From Cyclobacteriaceae bacterium (lineage in GTDB: Bacteria; Bacteroidota; Bacteroidia; Cytophagales; Cyclobacteriaceae): a DNA stretch of 64,000 nt. Positions 53,764 to 63,764 of this stretch are shown here, piece after piece. A program made the translations under genes and the position numbers. Position 1 is the stretch's first letter. Every line of letters starts with the position of its first letter. Under the pieces are notes generated by a model, which had not been told where the DNA came from, searched no databases, and saw only the letters and a list, made by a program, of their open reading frames with translations. Location: NCBI GenBank assembly GCA_019694875.1, contig JAIBBC010000001.1:1743501-1807500 (forward strand), in the 5' to 3' direction.

Positions 53764-56484
53764 ATGGATAAGTTCTCATACATTTCCAATGCAGACGTAG
53801 GCTACCTCGACCAGCTCTACCAGAATTATAAAAAAGACCCCAATTCGGTTGACGGCACCTGGCAGAAGTTCTTCGAAGGCTACGACTTTTCCCAACAGCA
53901 GGGCGGGAACGGCCACGCTGGCGTTGCGTCTGATTCTGTTTCAATTAAAGAAACGCAGGTCCGCAACCTGATTTTCCAGTACCGTTCGTTCGGTCACCTG
54001 AAGTCGAAAACCAACCCGGTTCGCGAACGGAGAGATCACAACGTAAATCTCGATTACAAAAGTGTTGGCTTAACCGAAGCCGATCTGGATACCGAGTTTG
54101 ACGTAGCAGCTGAAATCGGCATGCAGCGCTCCACGCTCCGCAAAATCATTGAAAAACTCGACAAGCTTTACCTGGGGCCAATCGGCTTTGAATACAACTT
54201 CATCCGCAATGATGAAATCCGTGCCTGGTTATATCAGAAGATCGAGAAAGAGTACTATGCCTACGACCCGAACCTGGATGAAAAGAAGCGTATCCTGTCG
54301 AAACTGAATGAAGCAGTTGTTTTTGAGAACTTTCTGCATACAAAATTCTTAGGCCAGAAACGCTTCTCGCTCGAAGGCGGGGAGAACACCATTCCTGCGC
54401 TTGACGCGATTATCAATAAGTCGGCCGAGATGGATGTTAAGGAAGTTGTGATCGGTATGGCCCACCGCGGTCGTCTGAACGTACTCACCAACATTCTCGG
54501 AAAAACATACGAACAAATTTTTACGGAGTTTGAGGGCAATGTCAACCCTGACCTGACCATGGGCGATGGTGACGTGAAATATCACCTCGGCTACTCCAGT
54601 CATATCAATACTCCGTCCGGAAAGAAGATTTACGTAAAACTTACGCCTAACCCGTCACACCTGGAAGCAGTTGATCCGCTGGTGATTGGGTACACACGCG
54701 GCCAGATTGATGACGAATACAATGGCGATCTGAGAAAAGCGATGGCCATCCTGATTCATGGTGATGCAGCTGTTGCAGGTCAGGGTATCGTGTACGAGGT
54801 CGTTCAGATGTCGGGCTTGCCAGGGTACACAACCGGTGGTACCATTCACTTTGTGATCAACAACCAGGTTGGTTTCACCACCGACTTTGATGATGCACGT
54901 ACGGCGATTTATTGTACGGATGTTTCAAAAATTGTTGACGCTCCGGTGCTGCACGTAAACGGTGACGATGCCGAAGCGGTGACGTGGTGCGCAAACCTTG
55001 CGGTTGAGTACCGTCAGAAATTCGGAAAAGATATTTTCATCGACATGCTTTGCTACCGCAGACATGGCCATAACGAAAGCGATGAGCCAAAGTTCACCCA
55101 GCCAAAACTTTATAACCTGATCGCGAAGCATCCGAACCCGCGCGAAGTGTATGTGAAGAAACTCGTGGAGAAAGGCGTTGACGCAGCATTGGCCGATGAA
55201 ATGGATGCCAAGTTCCGCAACCAGCTCCAGGATCGGTTGAACGAAGTGAAACAGAAACCGCTTCCGTATAAACCACAAAAAATTGAGGAGGAGTGGGAGC
55301 AACTCCGCAAGGCCAAGCCAGAAGATTTTGATAAGTCTCCAAAGACGGCCATCACGCAAGCCGTTGTCGATAAAATTGGTAAGGCGTTAACGACTATCCC
55401 CGAAGGGTTTAAGCCGCTTAAGCAGATTGAAAAATTATTGAAAGACCGCACGGCAGCTTTCTTTGAAGAAAAGAAACTCGGCTGGCCTGAAGCAGAACTT
55501 TTGGCTTACGGCTCATTATTGCTGGAAAAAATTCCGGTTCGCATGTCCGGCCAGGACGTGAAGCGCGGAACATTCTCGCACCGTCATGCATGTCTTTGGG
55601 ACGCTAATACCAACGAAGCGTATTCATCACTAACCAATATCGATAAGTCGCAGGCAAAATTCCATATCTACAACTCATTGCTGTCGGAGTTTGGTGTGCT
55701 TGGCTTTGAGTATGGCTACGCGATGGCCACCCCGCATGCACTCGTGTTGTGGGAAGCACAGTTTGGTGATTTCGTAAACGGTGCGCAAACCATCATCGAC
55801 CAGTTTATTTCAAGCGCGGAATCGAAATGGCAACGCATGAATGGTTTGGTGATGCTGTTACCGCATGGGTATGAAGGTCAGGGCCCTGAACACTCAAGCG
55901 CCCGTCCCGAACGATTCCTGCAACAGGCGGCAGAATACAACATGGTAGTTGCGAACATTACTACTGCGGCTAACTTCTTCCATTTACTGAGAAGACAAGT
56001 TGCATGGGAGTTCCGCAAGCCTTGCATTGTATTCTCACCTAAGTCGTTGCTGCGCAATCCGCTGGTGGCATCACCGGTCAGTGAGTTCACATCCGGAACA
56101 TTCACCGAGGTGATTGACGATCCGAACGCATCCGCGAAAGATGTGAAGAAAGTAATTCTGTGTACCGGCAAAGTATTCTACGATCTGCAGGAAGTTCAGC
56201 AAAAGAAAAAAATCAAAGATGCTGCAATAGTGCGGATTGAGCAATTGTTCCCGTTCCCGGAGAAGCAATTGAAGGATGTATTGAAGAAATACAAAGGCGC
56301 AAAACTTGTATGGACTCAGGAAGAACCGTTGAACATGGGCTACTGGTCGTTCATTCAACGCATGATGCCGGATGAAAAAATTCAGGGCGTTACCCGCAAG
56401 GCGAGCGCATCACCGGCAACGGGTTACAACAAAGTTCACAAGATTGAACAGGAGAAAATTGTTAACCAGGCATTTGAAATATAA
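53764..56484 (+). CDS. sucA: 2-oxoglutarate dehydrogenase E1 component
   Basis: 906 residues from the ATG at 53764 (MDKFSYISNADVGYLDQLY); a TTG at 53692 lies in the promoter and is rejected. TPP-dependent decarboxylase of the TCA cycle. N-terminal E2-binding peptide (YLDQLYQNYKKDPNSVDGTW), IGMAHRGRLNVLTNILGK, the TPP motif GDAAVAGQGIVYE with NNQVGFTT, and the C-terminal LPHGYEGQGPEHSSARPERF. First gene of an operon with sucB and lpd. Confidence 0.97.
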   Translation: MDKFSYISNADVGYLDQLYQNYKKDPNSVDGTWQKFFEGYDFSQQQGGNGHAGVASDSVSIKETQVRNLIFQYRSFGHLKSKTNPVRERRDHNVNLDYKSVGLTEADLDTEFDVAAEIGMQRSTLRKIIEKLDKLYLGPIGFEYNFIRNDEIRAWLYQKIEKEYYAYDPNLDEKKRILSKLNEAVVFENFLHTKFLGQKRFSLEGGENTIPALDAIINKSAEMDVKEVVIGMAHRGRLNVLTNILGKTYEQIFTEFEGNVNPDLTMGDGDVKYHLGYSSHINTPSGKKIYVKLTPNPSHLEAVDPLVIGYTRGQIDDEYNGDLRKAMAILIHGDAAVAGQGIVYEVVQMSGLPGYTTGGTIHFVINNQVGFTTDFDDARTAIYCTDVSKIVDAPVLHVNGDDAEAVTWCANLAVEYRQKFGKDIFIDMLCYRRHGHNESDEPKFTQPKLYNLIAKHPNPREVYVKKLVEKGVDAALADEMDAKFRNQLQDRLNEVKQKPLPYKPQKIEEEWEQLRKAKPEDFDKSPKTAITQAVVDKIGKALTTIPEGFKPLKQIEKLLKDRTAAFFEEKKLGWPEAELLAYGSLLLEKIPVRMSGQDVKRGTFSHRHACLWDANTNEAYSSLTNIDKSQAKFHIYNSLLSEFGVLGFEYGYAMATPHALVLWEAQFGDFVNGAQTIIDQFISSAESKWQRMNGLVMLLPHGYEGQGPEHSSARPERFLQQAAEYNMVVANITTAANFFHLLRRQVAWEFRKPCIVFSPKSLLRNPLVASPVSEFTSGTFTEVIDDPNASAKDVKKVILCTGKVFYDLQEVQQKKKIKDAAIVRIEQLFPFPEKQLKDVLKKYKGAKLVWTQEEPLNMGYWSFIQRMMPDEKIQGVTRKASASPATGYNKVHKIEQEKIVNQAFEI

Positions 56485-56526
56485 TCCCTGAGATAAAAAA
56501 TAAGTATTCACAATAAATAGAATTAA

Positions 56527-58056
56527 ATGGCACAAGTAAAAGTACCAACCGTTGGCGAGTCGATCACAGAAGTAACGATTGCTAACTGGCTTAAAAAAGA
56601 TGGTGATGTTGTGAAGATGGACGAAGTAATTGCCGAGCTTGAGTCCGACAAGGCGACCTTTGAACTGACTGCTCCGCAAGCCGGAACCCTGAAGATTGTG
56701 AAGCAGGCTGGTGAAACGGCCGCAATCGGTGAGCTGATCTGCGAGGTGGTTGAGGGAGGAGCGGTTTCTTCCAAAAAAGAAGAACCTAAAAAGGATGAAC
56801 CTAAGAAAGAGGAGTCGAAGCCTGCGGCTAAGTCGGAAGCGAAAGCAACCGGTGGCGTGAAAGAAATGAAAGTTCCGGCTGTAGGGGAATCGATCACCGA
56901 AGTGACGATATCCACCTGGCTGAAGAAAGATGGCGACATGGTTGCGCTGGATGAAATAATCGCGGAGGTTGAATCTGACAAGGCAACCTTCGAATTACCT
57001 GCGGAAGCGAATGGTATTCTTCGCATTGTTGCAAAAGAAAAAGAAACGTTGCCGATCGGGGGCTTGATCTGCCGCATCGAGATCACCGAAGGTGGTGCTG
57101 CAACGTCTAAACCTAAAACGGAAGCTCCGGAGGAAGAAGCGAAGTCAACCGATAAAAGTTATGCGGCTGGTCATCCTTCTCCGGCAGCTGGAAAAATCCT
57201 GGATGAAAAAGGAATCAAATCTTCTGAAGTGAGCGGAAGCGGAGTGGGCGGACGTATCACAAAAGAAGATGCCGAAAAGGCACAGGCAAAATCGAAAGCT
57301 GAACCTGCAAAAGCAGCGGCCTCTTCTACGCCTCCGGTAATCTCATCGGGCGGCACGCGCGACAAGCGTTCAGAGAAAATGACCTCGCTTCGCAAAACGA
57401 TCGCCAAGCGCCTGGTGTCTGTGAAGAACGAAACGGCTATGCTGACTACCTTCAACGAGGTTGACATGAAGCCGCTGATGGATCTTCGTTCGAAATACAA
57501 AGACAAGTTCAAGGAGAAATATGGTGTAGGCTTAGGCTTTATGTCGTTCTTCACCAAAGCGGTTTGCATTGCGCTGAAAGAATGGCCTGCGGTTAATGCG
57601 CAGATCAACGGTGACGAAATTATTTATCACAGCTACTGCGATGTTTCGATTGCCGTATCCACACCGAAAGGATTGGTGGTTCCGGTAATCCGGAATGCAG
57701 AGTCGTTGACGTTTGATCAGATCGAAGCCGAGGTTGTTCGGTTGGCCACCCGCGGCCGCGATGGCAAGTTGTCGATTGACGAAATGCAGGGCGGAACATT
57801 CTCCATCACCAACGGTGGCGTGTTCGGCTCCATGATGTCGACACCGATTTTAAATCCGCCTCAGTCTGCCATTTTAGGTATGCATAACATTGTTGAGCGG
57901 CCTGTGGTGAAAGACGGTCAGATTGTTATTCGTCCGATCATGTACCTGGCGCTTTCATACGATCACCGCATTGTCGATGGTCGTGAATCGGTGAGCTTCC
58001 TGGTGCGTGTGAAAGAATTGCTGGAAGATCCGAGCCGACTCATTCTTGGAGTTTAA
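56527..58056 (+). CDS. sucB: Dihydrolipoyl succinyltransferase (E2) with two lipoyl domains
   Basis: 509 residues; typical single-lipoyl E2 proteins are about 400. Two lipoyl domains, each with ESDKATFEL (lysines 42 and 152), are joined by a Lys/Glu/Pro-rich linker (about 83-108). Then comes the E1/E3-binding domain (about 213-250, [28 protein letters not shown]) and the catalytic domain ending in [10 protein letters not shown] (His480, Asp484). Transfers succinyl groups to CoA. 42 bp after sucA. Confidence 0.95.
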   Translation: MAQVKVPTVGESITEVTIANWLKKDGDVVKMDEVIAELESDKATFELTAPQAGTLKIVKQAGETAAIGELICEVVEGGAVSSKKEEPKKDEPKKEESKPAAKSEAKATGGVKEMKVPAVGESITEVTISTWLKKDGDMVALDEIIAEVESDKATFELPAEANGILRIVAKEKETLPIGGLICRIEITEGGAATSKPKTEAPEEEAKSTDKSYAAGHPSPAAGKILDEKGIKSSEVSGSGVGGRITKEDAEKAQAKSKAEPAKAAASSTPPVISSGGTRDKRSEKMTSLRKTIAKRLVSVKNETAMLTTFNEVDMKPLMDLRSKYKDKFKEKYGVGLGFMSFFTKAVCIALKEWPAVNAQINGDEIIYHSYCDVSIAVSTPKGLVVPVIRNAESLTFDQIEAEVVRLATRGRDGKLSIDEMQGGTFSITNGGVFGSMMSTPILNPPQSAILGMHNIVERPVVKDGQIVIRPIMYLALSYDHRIVDGRESVSFLVRVKELLEDPSRLILGV

Positions 58057-58065
58057 TGTAGCGCG

Positions 58066-59028
58066 GTGAGCAAATTCCGACACTGGCCCGTTCTGTTTCT
58101 TTTTTTGATTGCTTGTTCCGACAAGGAAACAAAAAAGTGCGATGTTCCTGATCTGGATCTTCGTCAGGAGATGCGGGACTTTGTGCAGGAGATCAGCGCG
58201 TATGCAAAAGATATCGACCCTGATTTCCTGATCGTTCCGCAAAACGGTCAGGAAATTTTAACGACCAACAGCGATCCTGACGGGCCGCTGGCTACCGATT
58301 ACATGGATGCGATTGATGCTGTAGGCCGGGAAGATTTATTTTACGGCTATACCGGGGACGACAAGCCTACTCCGGCAGCAGACCGTGATTTTCTGATCAG
58401 CATTTGCGATGTTGCGAGAGAAAATGGTAAGCTGGTAATGGTTACGGATTATTGCTCCACGCATTCGAAGATGGATGATTCGTATAATCAAAACGAAGCG
58501 AAAGGTTATGTGTCGTTCGCTGCTGATCACCGTGAACTGAACAACATTCCTGCATATCCCGCCACGATTCATCATGTGAATGACAATGACATCACATCGG
58601 CCGGTGAAGTGAAGAATTTTCTGTATCTGATCAATCCGTCGTTTTCAACGAAGCAGCAATTTATCGAAGCGGTTCAGGCAACGAACTACGATCTGGTGCT
58701 GGTTGATTTATATTTCAATGAGGAGGAACTTACCGCAGCGGATGTTGAAGCTCTTAAAACAAAAGCCAATGGCGGGTCAAGGCTGGTGATTTGTTACATG
58801 AGCATTGGCGAAGCCGAAGATTATCGATATTACTGGAGCGACCTCGATAAGAATTTAGTATGTCGCGAGAATCCGGATTGGAAAGGAAACTTTGCAGTGA
58901 AATACTGGGAGGCAGACTGGAAAAGTGTGATTTACGGCAACGAACAGTCATACCTGAAAAAAATTCTGAATGCCGGGTTTAACGGAGTTTACCTCGACAT
59001 CATTGAAGCTTACGAAACATTTGAATAG
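58066..59028 (+). CDS. GH114/TM1410-like glycosidase-related lipoprotein
   Basis: 320 residues, GTG start at 58066. Lipobox LIAC (Cys17). The mature domain resembles the TM1410/MJ1477 family of TIM-barrel proteins related to GH114 endo-alpha-1,4-polygalactosaminidases: DFLIVPQNGQEIL, VMVTDYCS, RLVICYMSIGEAEDYRYYW, ENPDWKGNFAVKYWEADWKS and FNGVYLDIIEAYE. The SIGEAE and YLDIIEAYE acids are candidate catalytic residues. It sits 9 bp after sucB and 13 bp before lpd, so it is almost certainly transcribed with the 2-oxoglutarate dehydrogenase genes, to which it has no known link. Confidence 0.82.
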   Translation: MSKFRHWPVLFLFLIACSDKETKKCDVPDLDLRQEMRDFVQEISAYAKDIDPDFLIVPQNGQEILTTNSDPDGPLATDYMDAIDAVGREDLFYGYTGDDKPTPAADRDFLISICDVARENGKLVMVTDYCSTHSKMDDSYNQNEAKGYVSFAADHRELNNIPAYPATIHHVNDNDITSAGEVKNFLYLINPSFSTKQQFIEAVQATNYDLVLVDLYFNEEELTAADVEALKTKANGGSRLVICYMSIGEAEDYRYYWSDLDKNLVCRENPDWKGNFAVKYWEADWKSVIYGNEQSYLKKILNAGFNGVYLDIIEAYETFE

Positions 59029-59041
59029 AAAATAAAAGATT

Positions 59042-60439
59042 ATGCAATACAACGTAACCGTTATCGGATCGGGCCCTGGTGGCTATGTGGCCGCAATCCG
59101 CTGTGCGCAACTTGGTTTTAAAACTGCGCTGATTGAAAAATACGACACGCTGGGTGGAACCTGTCTGAACGTGGGCTGTATTCCCTCAAAAGCGTTACTC
59201 GATTCAACCGAGCATTTTCACAACGCAGCACATAATTTCAAGGAACACGGTATTGAAATCAATGAACCTAAAGCTAACATCGGTCAGATGATCAAGCGCA
59301 AGGCCGGTGTGGTGAAAGCCAACGTTGACGGGATTGCGTTCCTGATGAAGAAGAACAAGATTGAAGTTCACACGGGTGTTGGTTCGTTCGTAGATAAGAA
59401 TACGATCAAGATTACCGGTAAGGATGGTGAGAAAACTATCACTACCGAGAAAGTTATTATCGCGACCGGCTCGAAACCCACAGCGCTGCCCTTTGCAGCC
59501 TTTGATAAAAAGCGGATTATTTCCAGTACAGAAGCATTGGAGTTAAAAGAAATTCCCAAGCACCTGATTGTTATTGGAGGAGGCGTGATCGGCATGGAAT
59601 TAGGTTCGGTGTATGCACGCATTGGTGCGAAAGTTTCTGTGGTTGAGTTTATGGATAACCTGATCCCGACCATGGATTTATCGTTGGGTAAGGAGTTAAT
59701 GAAAGTGACTAAGAAGCTCGGCATGGAATTCTACCTCGGCCATAAAGTGACATCGGTTGAAAACAAAGGCAAAGAGGTTATTGTAAAAGCTGAACCGAAA
59801 AATGGGGGAGCAGCCATCGAACTGAAAGGCGACTATTGCCTCGTGAGTGTTGGACGCAGGCCGTATACCGACGGACTGGGTCTGGAGAAAATCGGGATCG
59901 AACTCGACAAAGGAAAAATTCCGGTTGACGACCATTTGAAAACGAAAGTGGATAATGTGTACGCGATTGGTGATGTGGTTCGCGGAGCGATGTTGGCGCA
60001 TAAGGCGGAAGAGGAGGGGGTTTTGGTGGCGGAGCAGTTAGCCGGACAAAAGCCACACATTAATTATAATCTCATTCCGGGCGTGGTGTACACGTGGCCT
60101 GAAGTGGCGAGTGTCGGCTTTACCGAAGAACAATTGAAAGCTGACGGCAGAGCATACAAAGCAGGAAACTTCCCGTACAAGGCGTTGGGCCGTGCCCGCG
60201 CATCGATGGACCTTGATGGCTTTGTTAAAATTCTGGCCGACAAAAACACGGATGAAATTTTAGGTGTTCATATCATTGGTGCCCGCGCAGCCGACATGAT
60301 TGCGGCAGGCGTTACCGCGATGGAATTCCGCGCGTCTGCCGAAGACATTGCGCGTACGTCTCACGCACACCCTACCTACATGGAGGCGGTGAAGGAGGCG
60401 TGTTTAGCCGCAACGGCAAACAGGCCAATACATATGTAG
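59042..60439 (+). CDS. lpd: Dihydrolipoyl dehydrogenase (E3)
   Basis: 465 residues. FAD motif VIGSGPGGYVAAIR, redox disulfide in GGTCLNVGCIPSK (Cys41, Cys46), NAD motif VIGGGVIGMELGSVYARIG, FAD-binding VDNVYAIGDVV, and the catalytic dyad His443 and Glu448 in HAHPTYMEA. Serves 2-oxoglutarate and probably other 2-oxoacid dehydrogenases. Last gene of the operon. Confidence 0.98.
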   Translation: MQYNVTVIGSGPGGYVAAIRCAQLGFKTALIEKYDTLGGTCLNVGCIPSKALLDSTEHFHNAAHNFKEHGIEINEPKANIGQMIKRKAGVVKANVDGIAFLMKKNKIEVHTGVGSFVDKNTIKITGKDGEKTITTEKVIIATGSKPTALPFAAFDKKRIISSTEALELKEIPKHLIVIGGGVIGMELGSVYARIGAKVSVVEFMDNLIPTMDLSLGKELMKVTKKLGMEFYLGHKVTSVENKGKEVIVKAEPKNGGAAIELKGDYCLVSVGRRPYTDGLGLEKIGIELDKGKIPVDDHLKTKVDNVYAIGDVVRGAMLAHKAEEEGVLVAEQLAGQKPHINYNLIPGVVYTWPEVASVGFTEEQLKADGRAYKAGNFPYKALGRARASMDLDGFVKILADKNTDEILGVHIIGARAADMIAAGVTAMEFRASAEDIARTSHAHPTYMEAVKEACLAATANRPIHM

Positions 60440-60467
60440 TTTGATCTGTCATCAATTAATTTGAATC

Positions 60468-60495
60468 ATAGAGATGCAAAATTTTGCGTCTCTAT
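60468..60495 (+). terminator. GAGATGCAAAA/TTTTGCGTCTC hairpin after lpd
   Basis: ATAGAGATGCAAAA (60468-60481) pairs with TTTTGCGTCTCTAT (60482-60495), with one G-T/A-C imperfection, followed by TGTTTTC. It is a second copy of the palindrome seen at 13091-13119. Confidence 0.7.
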
Positions 60496-60584
60496 TGTTT
60501 TCGGTCGGGCATAACGTTTTAAAAATGCGTTAATAAAGTCCCCGGCGATTGAACGCATTGAGGGGCTTCAACGAGATGATATAA

Positions 60585-61514
60585 TTATTTCTTATCCGCT
60601 TCTTCCAACGGTAGATTGTAAACGAGTCGTGCCGACAGGATCGGTCCGCTGTCGAAGTCGACATTCTTTTGCAACCGGTAGTCTCCAAAGCTGGCCAGGC
60701 TCAGCCGTAAATCCATTTTCTGGTTCTGATGATATTGACCATAAACCCGGTTCAGCGAATAGCCAAAGCGGGTTTCCAGGTGCAGATTACCCATCAGTTT
60801 CCAGCGAAAAAAAAGAGTTTCATCGATGCTGTTGCGTTCGATGTAGTCCGTTTCAAATCCGGGTTGATTAATCGCGTATGTAGTGATGAATCCGAAATGA
60901 CTGTAGCCTGCCGTGAGCCAATCACTAACCTTGTAATTGACTTTCAAGCTGATCGGCATCAGGCCGGTGATGCTCCAGCGATTATTCAATTGCCAATCCA
61001 TGTAAACCAGCGGAACCAGCAGCGGCCCGAATAATTCGCCATTGTACATCATTCCGAAGCGCATCAATAAACGGGAACTCATCCGGTGCTCGTACAAACC
61101 AATCGCGCCCAATTGCCAGTTCTCACTGCGGCTGCCTTCAAAATCGGTTGTGTACCGGGGAACTAGTAAAATTTGAATCCGGTCTCGGTCGCTGATTTTT
61201 TGATTGACACCAGTCTGCAAAATAAAAGCGTGAAGGTTCAGCGTAGTTAACATGCCTTCCGGTTCGGGCTTCAGGTTATGGCGAATCGAATGGCCTGTAT
61301 AGGTGAAGTCGTTATACCAGATTGTCTTGTCGTTGATGACAATGGGCGCTTTCAGGTTGATCAGTGAGCTGAGTTCAGTCGCTTTTCCGTTCAAGGGTTT
61401 ATCGTACGAAGCCGGGAACCCGTACGATCCACCAACAGTAAGAAGATCAATAGAGGATTGTGCCTGTACAAAAACAGAAAATAAACAACCTGCGGAAAGT
61501 ACAAACCATTTCAT
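60585..61514 (-). CDS. DUF6268-like outer membrane beta-barrel protein
   Basis: 309 residues with a signal peptide (to about 18, FVQAQ) and alternating-strand sequence typical of a barrel: VGGSYGFPASYDKPL, WQLGAIGLYEHRMSSRLLMR, YSHFGFITTYAINQPG. Matches the DUF6268 pattern; function unknown. 15 bp downstream of the DUF4105 gene, probably co-transcribed. Confidence 0.7.
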   Translation of the reverse strand: MKWFVLSAGCLFSVFVQAQSSIDLLTVGGSYGFPASYDKPLNGKATELSSLINLKAPIVINDKTIWYNDFTYTGHSIRHNLKPEPEGMLTTLNLHAFILQTGVNQKISDRDRIQILLVPRYTTDFEGSRSENWQLGAIGLYEHRMSSRLLMRFGMMYNGELFGPLLVPLVYMDWQLNNRWSITGLMPISLKVNYKVSDWLTAGYSHFGFITTYAINQPGFETDYIERNSIDETLFFRWKLMGNLHLETRFGYSLNRVYGQYHQNQKMDLRLSLASFGDYRLQKNVDFDSGPILSARLVYNLPLEEADKK

Positions 61515-61529
61515 GCTGACCGGGTTTCG

Positions 61530-62681
61530 CTACACCAGTTTATGGATCGAATATGCCCTGATTGCCATTGCAACCACAAGCGGAATTAAAAATACATTTA
61601 ACTGTTGCGGTAAAAATGCCCAAAGCACCAGCGTTGCCACAAGTACAAGTGCAGTAGCGAGAAAATACTTTTTGACGAGCCCTGAGAATCGTGATTTAAC
61701 AAGCATCGGACCTGCTATCGCGTGAAGCGGAAAAGCCCACAGCAGGTTCCAGTTTTTCGCAGCTGCATGATGATCGGTGGCAACCCATAAAATGAAGAGG
61801 AGCAGTCCGAGCCAGCCCATCACAGAAAAAAGAACAACGTCAAACCATTTTGCAAGACGCTTTCGCCTCCAGTCGCGGATCGTTAAAGCAATTACGATCA
61901 CCAGAAACAGTCCGAAAACAATCCACGGGCGAAAAATGCTGAAGGAAGCTGCTTCGGGTTTCGATTCATAAACAGAAACATTTTCCCGAACGATCGGCTT
62001 GCCATTTAATGTTGCACGATTAAATCCGGATTCAATGTAGTCGGGTATGAACATGTACTCGTAGGTCGTGAGCGTTTTATCCATGGGCTGGCCCAGGCAG
62101 ATCTCAATTCCCAATTCGCCCCAGGGTTGTTGCGAAAGATAGCTGTGCGTCAGGTCGCGAACCGTGTAGCCTCCCGGCGCATAGGTTGCGTCAAATTTGA
62201 TGCTGTCGGCAAACACCTCAACAAACACATCCCGCACTTTGGTCGCGCAGTTGTTATAGAAGTAATCGTACAGGTAGTCTACATTTTCAGGTTGCGCATT
62301 CCAGAACAGGTAATCGAACACTTTTTGTTTTTGTGCCTGCGTAAGGTTGAGAACCTGTTCGTGCACGTAGCGGTTGTGCGATATGTAATGATCGCGGAAT
62401 AAATCGTAAGGGTATACACCGAGTTTGTAGAGCAAATGCCCGCGGGTAAAATTCAGGTAGAAGTTTGGCTGGTCGAAATCAAAAACGCCATAATTAAAAG
62501 CCAGATCACTGCCCGATGCCGGGTCGTAAACGCGGATGGCGCTATGGCCAAAAGCTGAATAAAGCTCGCTCTGGTACGGTCCCAGTGTGAGCACTGAAAT
62601 TTGCGCGTTTTCGGAAAGCGGCTTTTGTGCGAAGATGGTCAGGGACACCAATACTAAAAGCAGGGCGAGGGATTTCTTCAT
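61530..62681 (-). CDS. DUF4105 membrane protein, probable lipoprotein N-acyltransferase (Lnb)
   Basis: 383 residues: signal segment (to about 18), a soluble DUF4105 domain (about 25-230) and four C-terminal transmembrane helices. Conserved His46 in SAFGHSAIRV and Cys145 in YNNCATKVRD form the presumed cysteine-peptidase-like dyad. DUF4105 proteins of Bacteroides have been described as the lipoprotein N-acyltransferase Lnb, the stand-in for Lnt. The many lipoproteins in this window would be substrates. Assignment is by recognition of the domain. Confidence 0.78.
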   Translation of the reverse strand: MKKSLALLLVLVSLTIFAQKPLSENAQISVLTLGPYQSELYSAFGHSAIRVYDPASGSDLAFNYGVFDFDQPNFYLNFTRGHLLYKLGVYPYDLFRDHYISHNRYVHEQVLNLTQAQKQKVFDYLFWNAQPENVDYLYDYFYNNCATKVRDVFVEVFADSIKFDATYAPGGYTVRDLTHSYLSQQPWGELGIEICLGQPMDKTLTTYEYMFIPDYIESGFNRATLNGKPIVRENVSVYESKPEAASFSIFRPWIVFGLFLVIVIALTIRDWRRKRLAKWFDVVLFSVMGWLGLLLFILWVATDHHAAAKNWNLLWAFPLHAIAGPMLVKSRFSGLVKKYFLATALVLVATLVLWAFLPQQLNVFLIPLVVAMAIRAYSIHKLV

Positions 62682-62728
62682 AAGACGAATTGTCCGCTAA
62701 AGATAAAAACAATCGGTAATTTTGAGGG

Positions 62729-63760
62729 ATGGATGCGCTGCGCGGCAATTTTCGGGACACGATGAACTTGCTTGGGAAAACAACCCCGGCCCGTGCATTC
62801 AACGCTGCCAAAGTGCTTTCGAGTTATTATTATTCGAGACTTGTGAAAAAACCTTCACACTGGGCACTTCCAACAAGCATTTCGATTGAACCCACAACTT
62901 CCTGCAATTTGCGATGCCCGGAATGTCCGTCAGGGTTGCGTTCGTTTACGCGTCCTACCGGGATGCTGCAGGCCGACCTTTTCAAAAAAGTAATTGATGA
63001 GCTGGCCGACACGTTGTCGTACCTCACCTTTTATTTTCAGGGCGAACCGTATTTGCATCCAAATTTTCTGGAACTGGTTCAATACGCATCGAACAAAAAA
63101 ATTTATACCGCCACGTCTACCAATGCACATTTTCTTACCGATGACATGGCCAAACGAACCATTCAGTCGGGCCTGGATCGATTGATTATCTCGATTGATG
63201 GAACTACGCAGGAAACCTATCAGGCATACCGGGTGGGCGGGAAACTTGATAAGGTGATTGAAGGTGCGAAGAACATTGTTCGCTGGAAGAAGGAATTAAA
63301 GTCAGCGTCACCCTTTGTGGTATTCCAGTTTCTGGTGGTTAAGCCAAATGAACATCAGATTGAGGAAGTTTATCGGCTGGCCGAGGAGATAGGAGTAGAT
63401 CACGTGGCGTTGAAGACAGCACAGATTTATGACTATGAGCAGGGGTCGGATTTAATTCCAACAATTGATAAATATTCCCGCTACCAGAAGAATGCCGACG
63501 ATTCGTATTCAATCAAGAACGAGCTCACCAACAATTGCTGGAAAATGTGGCAGAGTTGCGTAATCACGTGGGATGGAAAGGTTGTTCCCTGCTGTTTCGA
63601 TAAAGACGCGCAGTATGTGATGGGTGATTTGAGCAAACAGTCGTTTAAAGAAATCTGGCAAAGTGAGAAGTACAATGATTTCCGCGCTTCGCTGCTCCGT
63701 TCGCGCGAAGAAATAGAGATGTGCCGCAATTGCACAGAAGGAACAAAGGTTTGGGCCTGA
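62729..63760 (+). CDS. Radical SAM/SPASM domain protein
   Basis: 343 residues. The radical SAM cluster motif is TTSCNLRCPEC (Cys59, Cys63, Cys66). The C-terminal SPASM region carries further cysteines: NNCWKMWQSCVITWDGKVVP, then CC, and MCRNC. A QGEPYLHPN block and the ISIDGTTQETYQAYRVGG motif are typical. Such enzymes modify peptides or cofactors; the substrate is unknown and no short precursor peptide was seen nearby. A downstream hydrolase starts 4 bp after its stop. Confidence 0.88.
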   Translation: MDALRGNFRDTMNLLGKTTPARAFNAAKVLSSYYYSRLVKKPSHWALPTSISIEPTTSCNLRCPECPSGLRSFTRPTGMLQADLFKKVIDELADTLSYLTFYFQGEPYLHPNFLELVQYASNKKIYTATSTNAHFLTDDMAKRTIQSGLDRLIISIDGTTQETYQAYRVGGKLDKVIEGAKNIVRWKKELKSASPFVVFQFLVVKPNEHQIEEVYRLAEEIGVDHVALKTAQIYDYEQGSDLIPTIDKYSRYQKNADDSYSIKNELTNNCWKMWQSCVITWDGKVVPCCFDKDAQYVMGDLSKQSFKEIWQSEKYNDFRASLLRSREEIEMCRNCTEGTKVWA

Positions 63761-63764
63761 TTTC

